A DNA stretch of 41,134 nt from Bacteroidia bacterium (GCA_026414975.1 JAOAHZ010000009.1:72038-113171), one strand, 5' to 3'; shown: positions 1-8,891, counted from the first letter of the stretch. Translations and numbers: made by a program. The notes: a model not told the origin generated them from the sequence alone.

Positions 1-755
1 GTAAAATACACCAGAGACGCTCGAGGTTCCGCTGGTAGGTGAATCCATCCATATAAAAGGGGCTTGCGGGGTGAATAGTGTCGGGGATATTGGCCCGGAG
101 CGGTAGGCAGAGCATTCGCAAGGAGAGCTGCCTTGGAAAAGAGCTTAGTGCCCAAGGCTTCTTCTATCAGTTCGCGCGATAGGGCACCAGGGCGATACAG
201 GAAGAAGCGTCCGTCTTCTTCTCCGATAATAGTAGATTCAATCCCGGCTTCGCAGGGTCCTCCATCCAGAATGAGAGGGATTTTGCCCGCAAAATAAGAC
301 AAGACATGGTCAGCGGTGGTGGGGCTGGTGTAACCGAAGGGGTTGGCGCTTGGGGCTGCAAGAGGAAAAGGAACTCGTTCAAGGACAGCTTGCGTGAGGG
401 GGTGGTTAGGCGAGCGGAGGGCTACACGGGTAGAGCCTGCTGTTACCAGATCAGGAATCTTAGGGCTCTTAGGGAGCAGGATGGTAAGGGGGCCTGGCCA
501 AAAGAGCCGCATGAGCCGCTCCGCCCATAGAGGAGGCTCTATCTCTATGCTCTCCAGAGCTCCTATATTTCGGACATGGACAATAAGGGGATCTGCCTTC
601 GGGCGATTCTTGAGCATGAAAATCTTCTCTACTGCTACTACACTAAGGGCATTGGCGGCGAGTCCATACACCGTCTCCGTCGGAAGCGCCACTACCTCAT
701 CTCGAAGTAGTATTTCCACTGCTTGATCCACTTCCGTGCTCAAGAGGGTCTCCAT
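1..755 (-). CDS. Sua5/YrdC-type threonylcarbamoyl-AMP synthase (3' end beyond window)
   Basis: This enzyme family makes L-threonylcarbamoyladenylate from threonine, bicarbonate and ATP, the first step of t6A modification of ANN-decoding tRNAs in the cytoplasm. The frame is open from an ATG at 755 to the left edge, about 251 codons, so the C-terminus is missing. Visible YrdC-fold signatures are LPTETVYGLAANA near the N-terminus, the KNRPKADPLIVH nucleotide-site segment, FWPGPLTILL, and SANPFGYTSPT. After the catalytic domain comes PGQYPRHYSPRKPL, which resembles the linker that joins the Sua5 C-terminal domain, so it is probably the longer Sua5 form rather than short TsaC. It overlaps the upstream cytidine deaminase gene by 16 nt, suggesting co-transcription. 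A second, more divergent YrdC-family gene lies at 15790-16416. Confidence 0.9.
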   Translation of the reverse strand, partial: METLLSTEVDQAVEILLRDEVVALPTETVYGLAANALSVVAVEKIFMLKNRPKADPLIVHVRNIGALESIEIEPPLWAERLMRLFWPGPLTILLPKSPKIPDLVTAGSTRVALRSPNHPLTQAVLERVPFPLAAPSANPFGYTSPTTADHVLSYFAGKIPLILDGGPCEAGIESTIIGEEDGRFFLYRPGALSRELIEEALGTKLFSKAALLANALPTAPGQYPRHYSPRKPLLYGWIHLPAEPRASLVYF

Positions 756-1207
756 AGGAATGCAAAAGGTAAGAGATTATCCACACCCACGAAGCGATAC
801 ACTAAGTCAGTTTCGCCTCCTGCAAATATAAGTATCCACGGCCGCTGAGCGAGACTCTCATACTCATACATGACTTGCCTGCAAGCTCCACATGGCATCA
901 CAGGTCCTTCCGAGCGAGGAGCGAAGACCGCTAAAGCTTGGATGTGAGGAACAAGTTTTTGAGCACCTAAGTAGAAAAGCAAAGTGCGTTCAGCGCAGAG
1001 CCCACTCGGATAGGCAGCATTCTCTTGATTATTGCCAGTGAATAAGCGTCCATCTCTAAGCCGAATAGCGGCTCCCACTCCAAACTTGGAGTAGGGAGCG
1101 TAGGCTCCGCTCGCTGCTTCCTTAGCTGATTGTACGAGCATTTGTTCGCCCTCCTCTAACTCACTTAGGGTAAGCTTGTCATAAGAGAGAATCAGGCTGT
1201 AAGTCAT
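740..1207 (-). CDS. cdd: cytidine deaminase
   Basis: Cytidine deaminase hydrolyses cytidine and deoxycytidine to the uridine forms in pyrimidine salvage. The 155-residue length fits the homotetrameric bacterial family. The zinc site is clear: the CAER motif (zinc Cys and catalytic Glu) in the first half and PCGACRQ (two zinc Cys) in the second. The substrate-binding GNNQENAAYPSG stretch is also present. It starts with ATG at 1207. The sequence TATCTTTTTGC immediately before the ATG looks like a degenerate -7 element, but the spacing is irregular. The Sua5 gene downstream overlaps its 3' end. The 111 nt between it and the prenyltransferase gene hold nothing else I recognise. Confidence 0.95.
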   Translation of the reverse strand: MTYSLILSYDKLTLSELEEGEQMLVQSAKEAASGAYAPYSKFGVGAAIRLRDGRLFTGNNQENAAYPSGLCAERTLLFYLGAQKLVPHIQALAVFAPRSEGPVMPCGACRQVMYEYESLAQRPWILIFAGGETDLVYRFVGVDNLLPFAFLWRPS

Positions 1208-1318
1208 GCAAAAAGATAGGCTTTTTGCTTTGGATAGAGACCCGCATCCGTGAGCAGATAGCTAACCCTCCCCAAGGCCGCCCGATCTTGATCCATAACT
1301 CAAAAAATCACCAATTGG

Positions 1319-2170
1319 TCAGAGGAAAAAGGTGGAGAGCATGGCCAAACCCCCGAATACGACCGAAGCCAAGCCATTGTAGGTAAAAAAAGCTCGGTTA
1401 ATCCGACTTTTATCTTGGCTTACGCGATGCTGGTATAGCACGAACGCTGCAAACCCTCCCCAACCTATCCAGTACAAGACGGTCTCCGCCAGACGATACC
1501 CCACAGTAGCCAGCAGTAGGATCGCTAAGGCGTGGCTGATTAAGGCCATGAGCCGAGCTCGCTTCTCACCCCATACAGCGGGTAGGCTGTACAGGCCCGC
1601 CATCTTATCAAACTCCTCATCTTGTAGGGCATACAAAATATCAAAGCCCCCTACCCATAAAGCGACCGCCATCCCGATAAGGAGAATCTCATACGAGACC
1701 TTATCCGTCATAGCGATGTAAGCCCCAATAGGGGCTAATCCCAAAGCTATCCCCAGCACATAGTGGGATAAGAAGGTAAATCGCTTGGTGTAAGAATAAC
1801 CCAGAAGAATGAGGAGAGCCACAGGCGATAAAAGCCCACAAACAGGACTAAGCATCCACGCAGACAATCCAAAGACCGCAGCACTCCCTACGGCTAAACC
1901 GAGAGCCTCCCAGGGACGAACCTCACCGCGAGGAATCTCCCGCTGAGCCGTGCGAGGATTCTGGGCATCTATCTCCCGGTCGGCATACCGATTGAAGGCC
2001 ATGGCAGCCGTGCGAGCTGATACGACAGCCGCTATCACCCAGAATAGCTTCCAGCCCCAAGAGGTCGGATGAGAGGCTTTGTAGCCCAACGCAAATCCCC
2101 ACAAAGCAAACGGAAAAGCAAAAACTGAATGAGATAAAGCCACGAGTCGGGCATACTTCTTTATCTTCAT
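1319..2170 (-). CDS. UbiA-family polyprenyltransferase, MqnP-like
   Basis: This integral-membrane aromatic prenyltransferase resembles the UbiA subfamily assigned to MqnP in the futalosine route to menaquinone. The first Asp-rich site is NRYADREID, followed by RTAQREIPRG; the second is DILYALQDEEFDK followed by GLYSLP. Both are typical of that subfamily. About eight hydrophobic segments are visible. I chose ATG 2170, giving 283 residues beginning MKIKKYARLV, over an upstream TTG at 2188, because 2170 lies 2 nt after the stop of the preceding gene and matches the usual N-terminus. It is the last gene of the long his-to-mqnP train. Menaquinone versus another quinone is inference, because no other mqn or men genes are in the window. 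Confidence 0.85.
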   Translation of the reverse strand: MKIKKYARLVALSHSVFAFPFALWGFALGYKASHPTSWGWKLFWVIAAVVSARTAAMAFNRYADREIDAQNPRTAQREIPRGEVRPWEALGLAVGSAAVFGLSAWMLSPVCGLLSPVALLILLGYSYTKRFTFLSHYVLGIALGLAPIGAYIAMTDKVSYEILLIGMAVALWVGGFDILYALQDEEFDKMAGLYSLPAVWGEKRARLMALISHALAILLLATVGYRLAETVLYWIGWGGFAAFVLYQHRVSQDKSRINRAFFTYNGLASVVFGGLAMLSTFFL

Positions 2171-2172
2171 GT

Positions 2173-2862
2173 TCAATCGTCCCGCCAATAATCGTAGATT
2201 TTTTCTCGCTTGATTTGAGCTTTCTCAGTAAGGTACCGAACGAGTCTATAAACAGCTATAGGGTCTAAGATTGGATAAGTAGGACGCAGCGTGCGCTCAT
2301 AATACAAATCTCGGTATCGCTGTTGAGCTATCTTGATACGCTCTTGTGGATCGGCAGGGAGATTTTGGAGAAAGTAGGCAATAAGCTCTGGACTTACATT
2401 GTCGCGAGCGGGCTGAGTTTGAGTCTCTAAGGGAATATTGAGCAAGGCGATCTTGAGCTCCTCAGGGGTACGAATCGCCGTGATACGCACGGTGGGTAGC
2501 TCTATGGTATCCTCCACTAAGTAATGCACAGCGTAAATAAACCCTTGAGAGGTATCTCCCGTGTAGGCGTTCAAGTACTCATCCACTACAAACCGAGCTC
2601 GCTTATAGCCCAGAGCCGAAAAGTACAGCGTATCCCCCCGAATGACAGGCAGGCTATAAAATCCGTCGGCATTAGTCGTGGTGCCGCGTCGGGTACGACC
2701 GACTCGGATGGATACATAAGGGATGGCCTCGCCAGTTGTGCTGCTTAGAACCATCCCCGAGAGCTGATAAATTGTGGGTTCCTGAGCCAACAATATAGAT
2801 GAAAAAAGGGCCCATGCTCCGCATGTCCGCAGGTTGATCCGCCCTGATCCTTGGACGCTCAT
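2173..2862 (-). CDS. exported protein with CarboxypepD_reg-like domain
   Basis: The 229-residue protein has a hydrophobic N-terminal segment ending SILLAQ, a probable signal peptide. Next comes a beta-sandwich of the carboxypeptidase regulatory-like type (about residues 35-100), with the usual pattern GMVLSSTTGEAIPYVSIRVG ... GTTTNADGFYSLP ... SALGYKRARF. In Bacteroidota this domain is common at the start of TonB-dependent receptors and in standalone periplasmic or surface proteins. The C-terminal half (about 130-229) is charged, has no motif I recognise, and ends in a basic, aromatic helix-like stretch. The start ATG overlaps the stop of the TPR-SpoIIE gene as ATGA, so translation is probably coupled. 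The function is unknown; a structural or envelope role is likely. Confidence 0.75.
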   Translation of the reverse strand: MSVQGSGRINLRTCGAWALFSSILLAQEPTIYQLSGMVLSSTTGEAIPYVSIRVGRTRRGTTTNADGFYSLPVIRGDTLYFSALGYKRARFVVDEYLNAYTGDTSQGFIYAVHYLVEDTIELPTVRITAIRTPEELKIALLNIPLETQTQPARDNVSPELIAYFLQNLPADPQERIKIAQQRYRDLYYERTLRPTYPILDPIAVYRLVRYLTEKAQIKREKIYDYWRDD

Positions 2863-4706
2863 AGCCGTACGGCAGCGAGCAGGACATCATCCGTGAGAGC
2901 CGCTCCCTCTCGCCAATTGTCAAACTCATTTTGCACAGAAACGAGCCACTCCTCCAAGTCTTGTGGTGGATGTTTAGCGAGATAATCCCGTACTGCACTG
3001 CGACCGTAGCGCTTCCCATCCGAAGCTCGTACTTGACGCTCCCATCCATCCGTCATAAAAAGAAGTACCCATCGCTTCTCCACGGGAATGATAGTGCTCG
3101 TATAGAGGCGAGGGGCGCTTTCTTTTTCTATCTTTTGTCCTATGAGACGCTTGTCGGGGCTAAGCTGTTCCCATCCCAGCAAGGGATTGTATATCCACAG
3201 CGGAATCTGCGCCCCCGCATAATGTACTTCTCCTGCCCCGGCGAATACGGTGCATACCCCGATTTGCAAGCCCTCTGACTGTATGGCTTCCAGCTCGGGT
3301 GAAGTAGCCTTAGTAGGAGGATAAAGCAAATCCAAAAGCCCTTTGTGAAGCTGACTGAGAATTTTACCTGGGTCTGTAACGCCTCGCATGCTAATGATTT
3401 CATAGAGAAGGGTATGAGCTATCGTGGATAGCATAGCCGAAGAGACCCCAGCCCCAGAGGCATCCGCTACGATAAGTAACTGAGATGCATCCTTCCCCTT
3501 GCCAACCCACAGAAAGTCCCCGCTGACCAAGCTACGTGGAGCCAACCAGTAAATGCTTTCAGGAAAAATGTGGCGAAGCTCTTCCTTAGAATGCAGTAGG
3601 GCTTCTTGAATCCGACTCGCTACCACTAGATCCGCTTGCGCTTCTTTCTCCATCCCTAAAATGTCCTCCCGAATGATTCGATCTATAGTGGCTATGGTAT
3701 TTCGGGTGGCACTACGTTGCATCGCTAAATAGCGTTTCGTGTATTCTTTGTAGTGCTCGTAGGCACTCTTGTAATCCCCTAAGGCCTCGGCTAATCGAGC
3801 GCGTACCTGGGGTAAATAGTAGTCCAAGGTTCCTTCCTTGACTTGAGGAAGGAGTTCATCTAAGGCTTGCATGCTTTTCTGGGCTTCATCCAAAAGTCCT
3901 AATATCGTCTGAGTCTCTGCCATCAGTGAATACAGACTGGCTCGGAGATAGTGATTTTGAATAGAGGCGGAAATGCGTTCAGCTTGCCTAAGCTTAGCTA
4001 TAGCTTCTTCAGGGAGTTCCTTGTCTCTAAAGAGCTGAGCCTGCGAAAGCAGTACTCGGGCCACTAAGTCCTCCTCTCCAAGCTCTGATGCCACATCTAA
4101 CGCCTGCATGAAAAATCCTTCAGCCCGATCAAACTCCTTAAGGGACTGAAAGAGCGAGCCCAAGGAGAGTAAGCTGAAAAATATCCCTCGGAGATTGTTA
4201 TTCTGGCGATGAATCTCTATGGCTCGCTGATGATAATCTAAGGCCAAGTCAAACTGCTCCAGCTCTCCAAACAGCGAACCGAGGTTAGCTAAGGCTTGAG
4301 CGTAAAAAGGAGACAAATCTGGAACAAGTTGTAGATAACGGACCGAACGGCTGTAAAATTCTATGGCTTTATCTAACTTGCCGAGCTGCTGATAGATGGT
4401 AGCCAAGTTGGACAGGACTAAACCAATCCCACGCATATCCTCCAACCGCTCAAACAGAGCTAGGGCTTCCTGCATATAAGCCTCAGCAGCATCAGGACGT
4501 CCCGAAATCGCATAACCAATCCCAATGTTTCGCAGAGCCCAAGCCTGGCCAAGCGGGTACTTTATGGACCGAGCCTTTTCTAAGGCATCTAAGCCCAGCC
4601 GCAGGGTCAGTTCCGGGTTATTGTACCGCTCCTCATAGGCTTGGGCATTGAGCTGATTGACCAACTCTCGCAGTCGCTCAACATCCGAAGTGAAAGAGGT
4701 GCTCAT
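2859..4706 (-). CDS. TPR-SpoIIE/PP2C-type serine phosphatase
   Basis: The protein has 615 residues with two parts. Residues about 15-330 form TPR-like helical repeats (for example LGQAWALRNIGIGYAISG and ALANLGSLFGELEQFDLAL). Residues about 385-615 form a SpoIIE/RsbU-type metal-dependent phosphatase domain. The acidic metal-binding positions of that family are all present: Asp397 (SGDF), Asp415 (VADASG), Asp553 (MTDG) and Asp606/607 (LTDDVLL). The usual SGHG after the second Asp reads SGAG. There is no signal peptide or transmembrane segment, so it is probably cytosolic. Such phosphatases normally act on anti-anti-sigma or similar regulators, but none is encoded nearby. It overlaps both neighbours by ATGA, tying it to the serine palmitoyltransferase gene upstream and the exported protein downstream. 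Confidence 0.85.
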   Translation of the reverse strand: MSTSFTSDVERLRELVNQLNAQAYEERYNNPELTLRLGLDALEKARSIKYPLGQAWALRNIGIGYAISGRPDAAEAYMQEALALFERLEDMRGIGLVLSNLATIYQQLGKLDKAIEFYSRSVRYLQLVPDLSPFYAQALANLGSLFGELEQFDLALDYHQRAIEIHRQNNNLRGIFFSLLSLGSLFQSLKEFDRAEGFFMQALDVASELGEEDLVARVLLSQAQLFRDKELPEEAIAKLRQAERISASIQNHYLRASLYSLMAETQTILGLLDEAQKSMQALDELLPQVKEGTLDYYLPQVRARLAEALGDYKSAYEHYKEYTKRYLAMQRSATRNTIATIDRIIREDILGMEKEAQADLVVASRIQEALLHSKEELRHIFPESIYWLAPRSLVSGDFLWVGKGKDASQLLIVADASGAGVSSAMLSTIAHTLLYEIISMRGVTDPGKILSQLHKGLLDLLYPPTKATSPELEAIQSEGLQIGVCTVFAGAGEVHYAGAQIPLWIYNPLLGWEQLSPDKRLIGQKIEKESAPRLYTSTIIPVEKRWVLLFMTDGWERQVRASDGKRYGRSAVRDYLAKHPPQDLEEWLVSVQNEFDNWREGAALTDDVLLAAVRL

Positions 4707-5944
4707 ACAGCTAACTCAGTAGAAAGGTAGTAACCCTGACGCAAGCGTTCGGCAATGGTTTTGAAGGCTTCTAAAGTACGATTCACATCCGCTTCCGAGT
4801 GAGCTGCAGTAGGAATGAGTCGTAGGATGATCTTACCCCGCTCAATGACAGGATAAGTGACCACAGAGCAGAATATACCAAAGTTTTCACGCAGGTCTCG
4901 CACGAGCGCTATAGCCTCGCGTTCGTTCCCAGAGAGGTAAACGGGGGTCACGGGCGACTCTGTTGGACCAATATCTAAACCAGCTTGACGGAGGCCAGAC
5001 TGGAGGAGGTGAGTAATATGCCAGAGCTTCTGAAGACGCTCAGGCTGAGTCCGAATGAGTTCTAAACGCTTTCTCGCCCCTATCACCAAAGCTATGGGGA
5101 GGGACTTTGCGTAGATCTGGCTGCGCAAGTGATAGCGGAGGTACTGTATCACCGAACGTTCGCCAGCGACGAAAGCGCCGATTAGAGCCATACTTTTAGC
5201 AAAAGTGGCGAGCCATATATCCACTGCAGGCTCCACGCCAAAATGTTCGGGTACGCCTCGCCCTGTACGCCCCATCACTCCAAATCCATGAGCATCATCC
5301 ACCAGCAAACGAAAAGGATACTTCGCCTTTAGAGCAGCGATTTTATCTATGGCCCCTAAATCCCCTCTCATACCAAAGACCCCTTCGGTGATGACCAAAA
5401 TACCACCTCCTGTTTTCTTCACATGAGCGGTGGCTCGCTCTAAACGCTCTTCCAAATGGGCTATATCGTTGTGTCGAAAGCTCATCCGAAGAGCAGGGCT
5501 CAGTCTCACCCCATCTATCAAACAGGCATGAGCCAGTTGATCGTAAATCACGACATCATGCCGGTCAACAAGAGCATCTATGACCGACATGAATCCCTGG
5601 TAGCCGTAATTCAAAAGGAATACATCCGGCTTTCCAACAAAGTCAGCCAACTCCTGCTCCAAAGCCTCATGCTCGTCGGTATTCCCTGTAAGCATGCGAG
5701 ACCCCATCGGATAAGCGAACCCATACCGGGCCGCCGCCTCTGCATCGACAGCTCGCACGAGGGGATCGTTGGCTAAGCCTAAGTAGTCATTGAGAGACCA
5801 AACCAGTACCGGTCGTCCCTGAAACTCCATGTGAGGACCAATCGGACCCGTGAGCTTCGGAAAAGCCAAGTAGTGGTGGCCTATATCAGCATACCTGCCT
5901 AAGTCCTCACCCATGCGGGCCCTTACTTTCTCAAATAAATCCAT
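4703..5944 (-). CDS. serine palmitoyltransferase-like alpha-oxoamine synthase
   Basis: This PLP-dependent fold-type I enzyme of the alpha-oxoamine synthase family most resembles the Bacteroidota proteins annotated as serine palmitoyltransferase, which condense serine with an acyl-CoA in the first step of sphingolipid synthesis. Characteristic segments are WSLNDYLGLAN, YPMGSRMLTGNTDEHEALE, LLVDDAHGFGVMG, and TFAKSM with the PLP lysine at Lys250. The ATG at 5944 gives 413 residues starting MDLFEKVRARM, the usual N-terminus of this group, and is preferred over an upstream TTG at 5974. A glycine C-acetyltransferase or 8-amino-7-oxononanoate synthase role cannot be excluded from sequence alone, but the absence of biotin genes and the long N-terminal region favour SPT. 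It lies 10 nt after the small gene at 5955-6251. Confidence 0.85.
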   Translation of the reverse strand: MDLFEKVRARMGEDLGRYADIGHHYLAFPKLTGPIGPHMEFQGRPVLVWSLNDYLGLANDPLVRAVDAEAAARYGFAYPMGSRMLTGNTDEHEALEQELADFVGKPDVFLLNYGYQGFMSVIDALVDRHDVVIYDQLAHACLIDGVRLSPALRMSFRHNDIAHLEERLERATAHVKKTGGGILVITEGVFGMRGDLGAIDKIAALKAKYPFRLLVDDAHGFGVMGRTGRGVPEHFGVEPAVDIWLATFAKSMALIGAFVAGERSVIQYLRYHLRSQIYAKSLPIALVIGARKRLELIRTQPERLQKLWHITHLLQSGLRQAGLDIGPTESPVTPVYLSGNEREAIALVRDLRENFGIFCSVVTYPVIERGKIILRLIPTAAHSEADVNRTLEAFKTIAERLRQGYYLSTELAV

Positions 5945-5954
5945 CGCCACAAAG

Positions 5955-6251
5955 TTAGTCAAGTAATCGTTCAATCTCTATCACGATGAGCCGTAAAATT
6001 GGACGAGGGCTACCTTGGGGGGGGTGCCATAATCGGCCTTCCATAGCAAAGCGCACTCTGACTTTGGCCTGCAGCGGTATGCGATGAAGCTCCTGCATAA
6101 GAGGCTCATGTACCTCCAAGGGGATCATCTGAGGAGAGGGGGTATCCGAGAGGAGGAGAATCTGCTGCTTTTGCCGACCGTATCCATATCGCACGGGAGC
6201 GGACACACTGTGTAAAAGGCCCACAAGCTCATATTCAGGGGCGCCGCTCAT
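5955..6251 (-). CDS. small hypothetical protein, possibly OB-like (DUF3127-type)
   Basis: This is a 98-residue soluble protein with no signal peptide and no cysteine. It alternates beta-strand-like stretches (YELVGLLHSV, QQILLLSD, AKVRVRFAMEG, RPILRLIVIEIERL), in the manner of a small barrel. The spacing, with a strand-rich start, a VRVRFAMEGRLW segment and a final hydrophobic strand, vaguely recalls the DUF3127 family of Bacteroidota. That assignment is weak. Its gene overlaps hisIE by 17 nt upstream and lies 10 nt before the serine palmitoyltransferase gene. This supports real, coupled translation. Function unknown. Confidence 0.65.
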   Translation of the reverse strand: MSGAPEYELVGLLHSVSAPVRYGYGRQKQQILLLSDTPSPQMIPLEVHEPLMQELHRIPLQAKVRVRFAMEGRLWHPPQGSPRPILRLIVIEIERLLD

Positions 6252-6834
6252 GTCGCCTCCGAAGAACTGCTTCTACATCGGAAAGCTGAACCCCACTGGC
6301 ATACAAAAGTACCCACAAGTGATACAATAGGTCAGCTGCCTCTTCGCTGAGGCGTTCCTTGGACTGGCTGAGGGCTGCGATTAGAGTTTCTACCGCTTCC
6401 TCACCTACTTTTTGAGCTATACGAGGAACTCCAGCTGATAAAAGACGATAGGTATAACTTGCCGCTGAGGATTCAGCTGCGCGCACCTCTATAATGCGCC
6501 ACAAATGCCCAAGAAAAGAGCCCAGAAGGTCTCCATCCTCAGCGAAGCAGCTATAACTCCCTAAGTGGCAAGTCGGACCGGCCGGAATCGCTCGTACCAA
6601 GATAGAATCCCCATCACAGTCTATGTGTATTTCCACCACTTTCAAGTAATGCCCTGAAGTTTCGCCTTTCACCCATAAGGCTTGACGACGACGACTGTAA
6701 AGGGTTACATAACCTGTCTCTTGAGTCCGGCGATAAGCCTCTTCGTTCATATAACCCAACATGAGCACACCATGAGTCGCTGCATCTTGAATAATAGCTG
6801 GAAGGAGGCCTCTGGAAAAGTCAGGCTCCCTCAT
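6235..6834 (-). CDS. hisIE: bifunctional phosphoribosyl-AMP cyclohydrolase / phosphoribosyl-ATP pyrophosphatase
   Basis: This fused enzyme catalyses steps 2 and 3 of histidine biosynthesis. The N-terminal HisI domain (about residues 1-110) carries the metal-binding CDGD in IHIDCDGDSIL and the zinc cysteines in GPTCHLGSYSCF, after LYSRRRQALWVKGETSG. The C-terminal HisE domain (about 110-199) is an all-alpha MazG-like pyrophosphatase with GEEAVETLIAA and EEAADLLYHLWVLL. Total length 199 is normal for the fusion. Its ATG overlaps the hisF stop by 4 nt, and its 3' end overlaps the next small gene by 17 nt. The gene belongs to the hisB-H-A-F-IE run. Confidence 0.96.
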   Translation of the reverse strand: MREPDFSRGLLPAIIQDAATHGVLMLGYMNEEAYRRTQETGYVTLYSRRRQALWVKGETSGHYLKVVEIHIDCDGDSILVRAIPAGPTCHLGSYSCFAEDGDLLGSFLGHLWRIIEVRAAESSAASYTYRLLSAGVPRIAQKVGEEAVETLIAALSQSKERLSEEAADLLYHLWVLLYASGVQLSDVEAVLRRRHERRP

Positions 6835-7589
6835 AGACGCACAGGGATTTGATGCTGAGCTAAAAAGAGCTTGACCTGGGTGGGCGTCAGATATCCCTCA
6901 TGAAAAATCCCAGCAGCAAGGGCGGCGTCGGCTCCCCCCTTAGTAAAAACCTCTAAGAAGTCTTCTAAGCGTCCTGCTCCTCCAGAAGCGATGACCGGAA
7001 CTGAGACGGCCTCAACTACCCGCCGAGTAAGGAATAAGTCAAATCCATCTCGGGTCCCATCGCGACCTATCGCAGTGAGAAGGATCTCCCCTGACCCGCG
7101 ACGAACCCCTTCCTGGCACCAGCTCACTGCTTCCCATGAAGTGGCTTGCCTGCCCCCTCGGACATAAACCCGATACTGGTCTATCGCCTCTTGTTTGGCA
7201 TCCACAGCTAATACGATGCACTGCCGCCCGAAACGCTCCGCCGCCTCTTCTATGAGAGCGGGCCGCTCTACCGCTGCCGTATTAAGAGAAACTTTATCCG
7301 CTCCCGCTCCCAAGAGGCGCCGAATGTCGTCTATAGACCGCACTCCCCCGCCAACCGTAAAAGGAATACGAAGATGAGCTGCTATGCGTTCCACAGCCCT
7401 AAGGAATGTGCGTCGCCCCTGCACGCTTGCCGATATATCCAAGTACACCAGCTCATCCGCCCCCAACTCCTCATATCTGACCCCCATTTCAACTGGATCA
7501 CCCATGTCCCTTAGCTTCTCAAACTGGACACCTTTCACCACGCGCCCCTCATGGACATCCAAACATGGAATAATACGCCGCGTGAGCAT
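6831..7589 (-). CDS. hisF: imidazole glycerol phosphate synthase, cyclase subunit
   Basis: HisF is the (beta/alpha)8 cyclase that, with HisH-supplied ammonia, converts PRFAR to IGP and AICAR. With ATG 7589 the protein has 252 residues, the standard length, and the two catalytic aspartates fall at Asp11 (PCLDV) and Asp130 (LAVDAK), matching the well-known Thermotoga numbering. The longer reading frame that starts at 7655 runs back into hisA and is rejected. Phosphate-binding glycine loops VGGGVRS and ASGGAG are present. In the usual LTSxDxDGT segment the first Asp is Gly (LTAIGRDGT), a tolerated but less common state. The start lies 1 nt after the hisA stop. Confidence 0.97.
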   Translation of the reverse strand: MLTRRIIPCLDVHEGRVVKGVQFEKLRDMGDPVEMGVRYEELGADELVYLDISASVQGRRTFLRAVERIAAHLRIPFTVGGGVRSIDDIRRLLGAGADKVSLNTAAVERPALIEEAAERFGRQCIVLAVDAKQEAIDQYRVYVRGGRQATSWEAVSWCQEGVRRGSGEILLTAIGRDGTRDGFDLFLTRRVVEAVSVPVIASGGAGRLEDFLEVFTKGGADAALAAGIFHEGYLTPTQVKLFLAQHQIPVRL

Positions 7590-7590
7590 A

Positions 7591-8310
7591 TCAAATAAAC
7601 TGAGAAATCCACTCAGACGCTTGAGGGTCTGTGTAGAGCGCTTTCCCGACGACAACTGCTGTTACCCCGATATTCGCTAAGGCTTGGAGGTCGCCTGGTC
7701 CCCGAACCCCCCCAGAGGCAATGATCGTTGCAGGTTTTGCCGCTTCTAATAGAGCTTCATAAAGCGCAATATCAGGCCCACTGAGCGTTCCATCTCGTTC
7801 TACTTCTGTGCATAGAAAAGTTTGAATACCCTGCGCTTTCCACACTTCAAAAAAATGACTCGGCTCTATTGCTGTGCGCGTTTGCCAGCCCCGTATGGCA
7901 AGGTAGCCTGCCCTTAGGTCTGCCGCTAAAATAAATCGCTGCGCCCCGTAGCTCTCTATCCATGAGCATGCCTCCTTAGGCCTCTCTACGGCTGCGCTCC
8001 CAATCACCAGGTAGTCAAAGCCAGCTGAGACACCCCATCTTATATCCTCTATCGTACGCAGCCCCCCTGCCAAGTTCATCTTCACCTCCGGAAAAGTCTG
8101 CCTTAGCTTAGCCAAAACAGAACTCTGCTGAAGTTGCCCTACTTTAGCCCCCATCAAATCCACTACGTGCCACCAACGCACACCCCATTCGCAGAGTTGA
8201 CGTCCGATATCTAACGGATTTGAATGAATCTCCTGTGGAGCAGAAAAGTCTCCTTGCCTCAGCCGAACTACTTTCCCCTCCCAAACATCTATTGCCGCTA
8301 TTAGCTGCAT
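7591..8310 (-). CDS. hisA: ProFAR isomerase
   Basis: HisA is the half-barrel-duplicated isomerase that opens the ribose of ProFAR to give PRFAR. The 239-residue length is standard. Catalytic Asp8 (AAIDVWEGKVVRL) and Asp131 (LAADLR) are both present, as are the phosphate loops LAGGLRTIED and ASGGVRGPGD. The gene overlaps hisH by 10 nt at its start and is 1 nt from hisF downstream, the normal HAF order of Bacteroidota his operons. No frame problem is visible. Confidence 0.97.
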   Translation of the reverse strand: MQLIAAIDVWEGKVVRLRQGDFSAPQEIHSNPLDIGRQLCEWGVRWWHVVDLMGAKVGQLQQSSVLAKLRQTFPEVKMNLAGGLRTIEDIRWGVSAGFDYLVIGSAAVERPKEACSWIESYGAQRFILAADLRAGYLAIRGWQTRTAIEPSHFFEVWKAQGIQTFLCTEVERDGTLSGPDIALYEALLEAAKPATIIASGGVRGPGDLQALANIGVTAVVVGKALYTDPQASEWISQFI

Positions 8311-8891
8311 AGTTTGAGAAAGTTTCGCAGGATTTGGAGACCGACCTGCCCACTCTTTTCAGGGTGAAACTGTACACCCCAGAATAGACCCTGCCTCACA
8401 GCGGCTGAAAATAACTCACCGTATTCGGTTTCGGCTATAGTATAGTCGCCTACCCCTGCACGATAACTATGAACGAAATAAGCGTAGAACTCTGTCGGAA
8501 GCCCATTCCAAAGGGGATCTGTCCCCAAAAGGCGAACGAGATTCCATCCGATGTGAGGTAGGCGCGGGACATTTCTGAATACTTGGACTTCATAAGGCAA
8601 TACACCCAATCCCGGAGCCGGTCCTTCTTCGGAACTTTTTCCCAAAAGCTGCATACCCAGACAGATACCCAAAAAAGGACGATCCCATGCAGGCAGCCAG
8701 TCCCATAGCCCACGCCGGCGCAAGTCCTCCACAGCGGACAGCGCAGCCCCCACTCCAGGAAATACCAACGCCGCACAGGACTCCAAGCGAGTCGGCTGAT
8801 CTGAATAAATAACCTTAGCTCCTAAGCTTTCCAAAGCACTACGAATGGAGCGCACATTTCCGCCGCTATAAGCAACCAAACCTATTTTCAT
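8301..8891 (-). CDS. hisH: imidazole glycerol phosphate synthase, glutaminase subunit
   Basis: This is the class I glutamine amidotransferase subunit that feeds ammonia to HisF. The Cys-His-Glu triad is visible: Cys77 in GICLGMQLL, and His176 and Glu178 in VQFHPEKSG. The N-terminal YSGGNVRSIRSAL and the VFPGVGAA oxyanion region are typical. It is 196 residues long. Its start overlaps the stop of hisB by 4 nt, and it overlaps hisA by 10 nt. Confidence 0.97.
   Translation of the reverse strand: MKIGLVAYSGGNVRSIRSALESLGAKVIYSDQPTRLESCAALVFPGVGAALSAVEDLRRRGLWDWLPAWDRPFLGICLGMQLLGKSSEEGPAPGLGVLPYEVQVFRNVPRLPHIGWNLVRLLGTDPLWNGLPTEFYAYFVHSYRAGVGDYTIAETEYGELFSAAVRQGLFWGVQFHPEKSGQVGLQILRNFLKLCS

Noticed and set aside
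167-726. Short frames on both strands (167-382 minus, 306-530 and 343-726 plus)
   Set aside because: They lie within the Sua5-type gene that is open to the left edge at 1-755. That frame carries clear YrdC motifs throughout, and the others have none.
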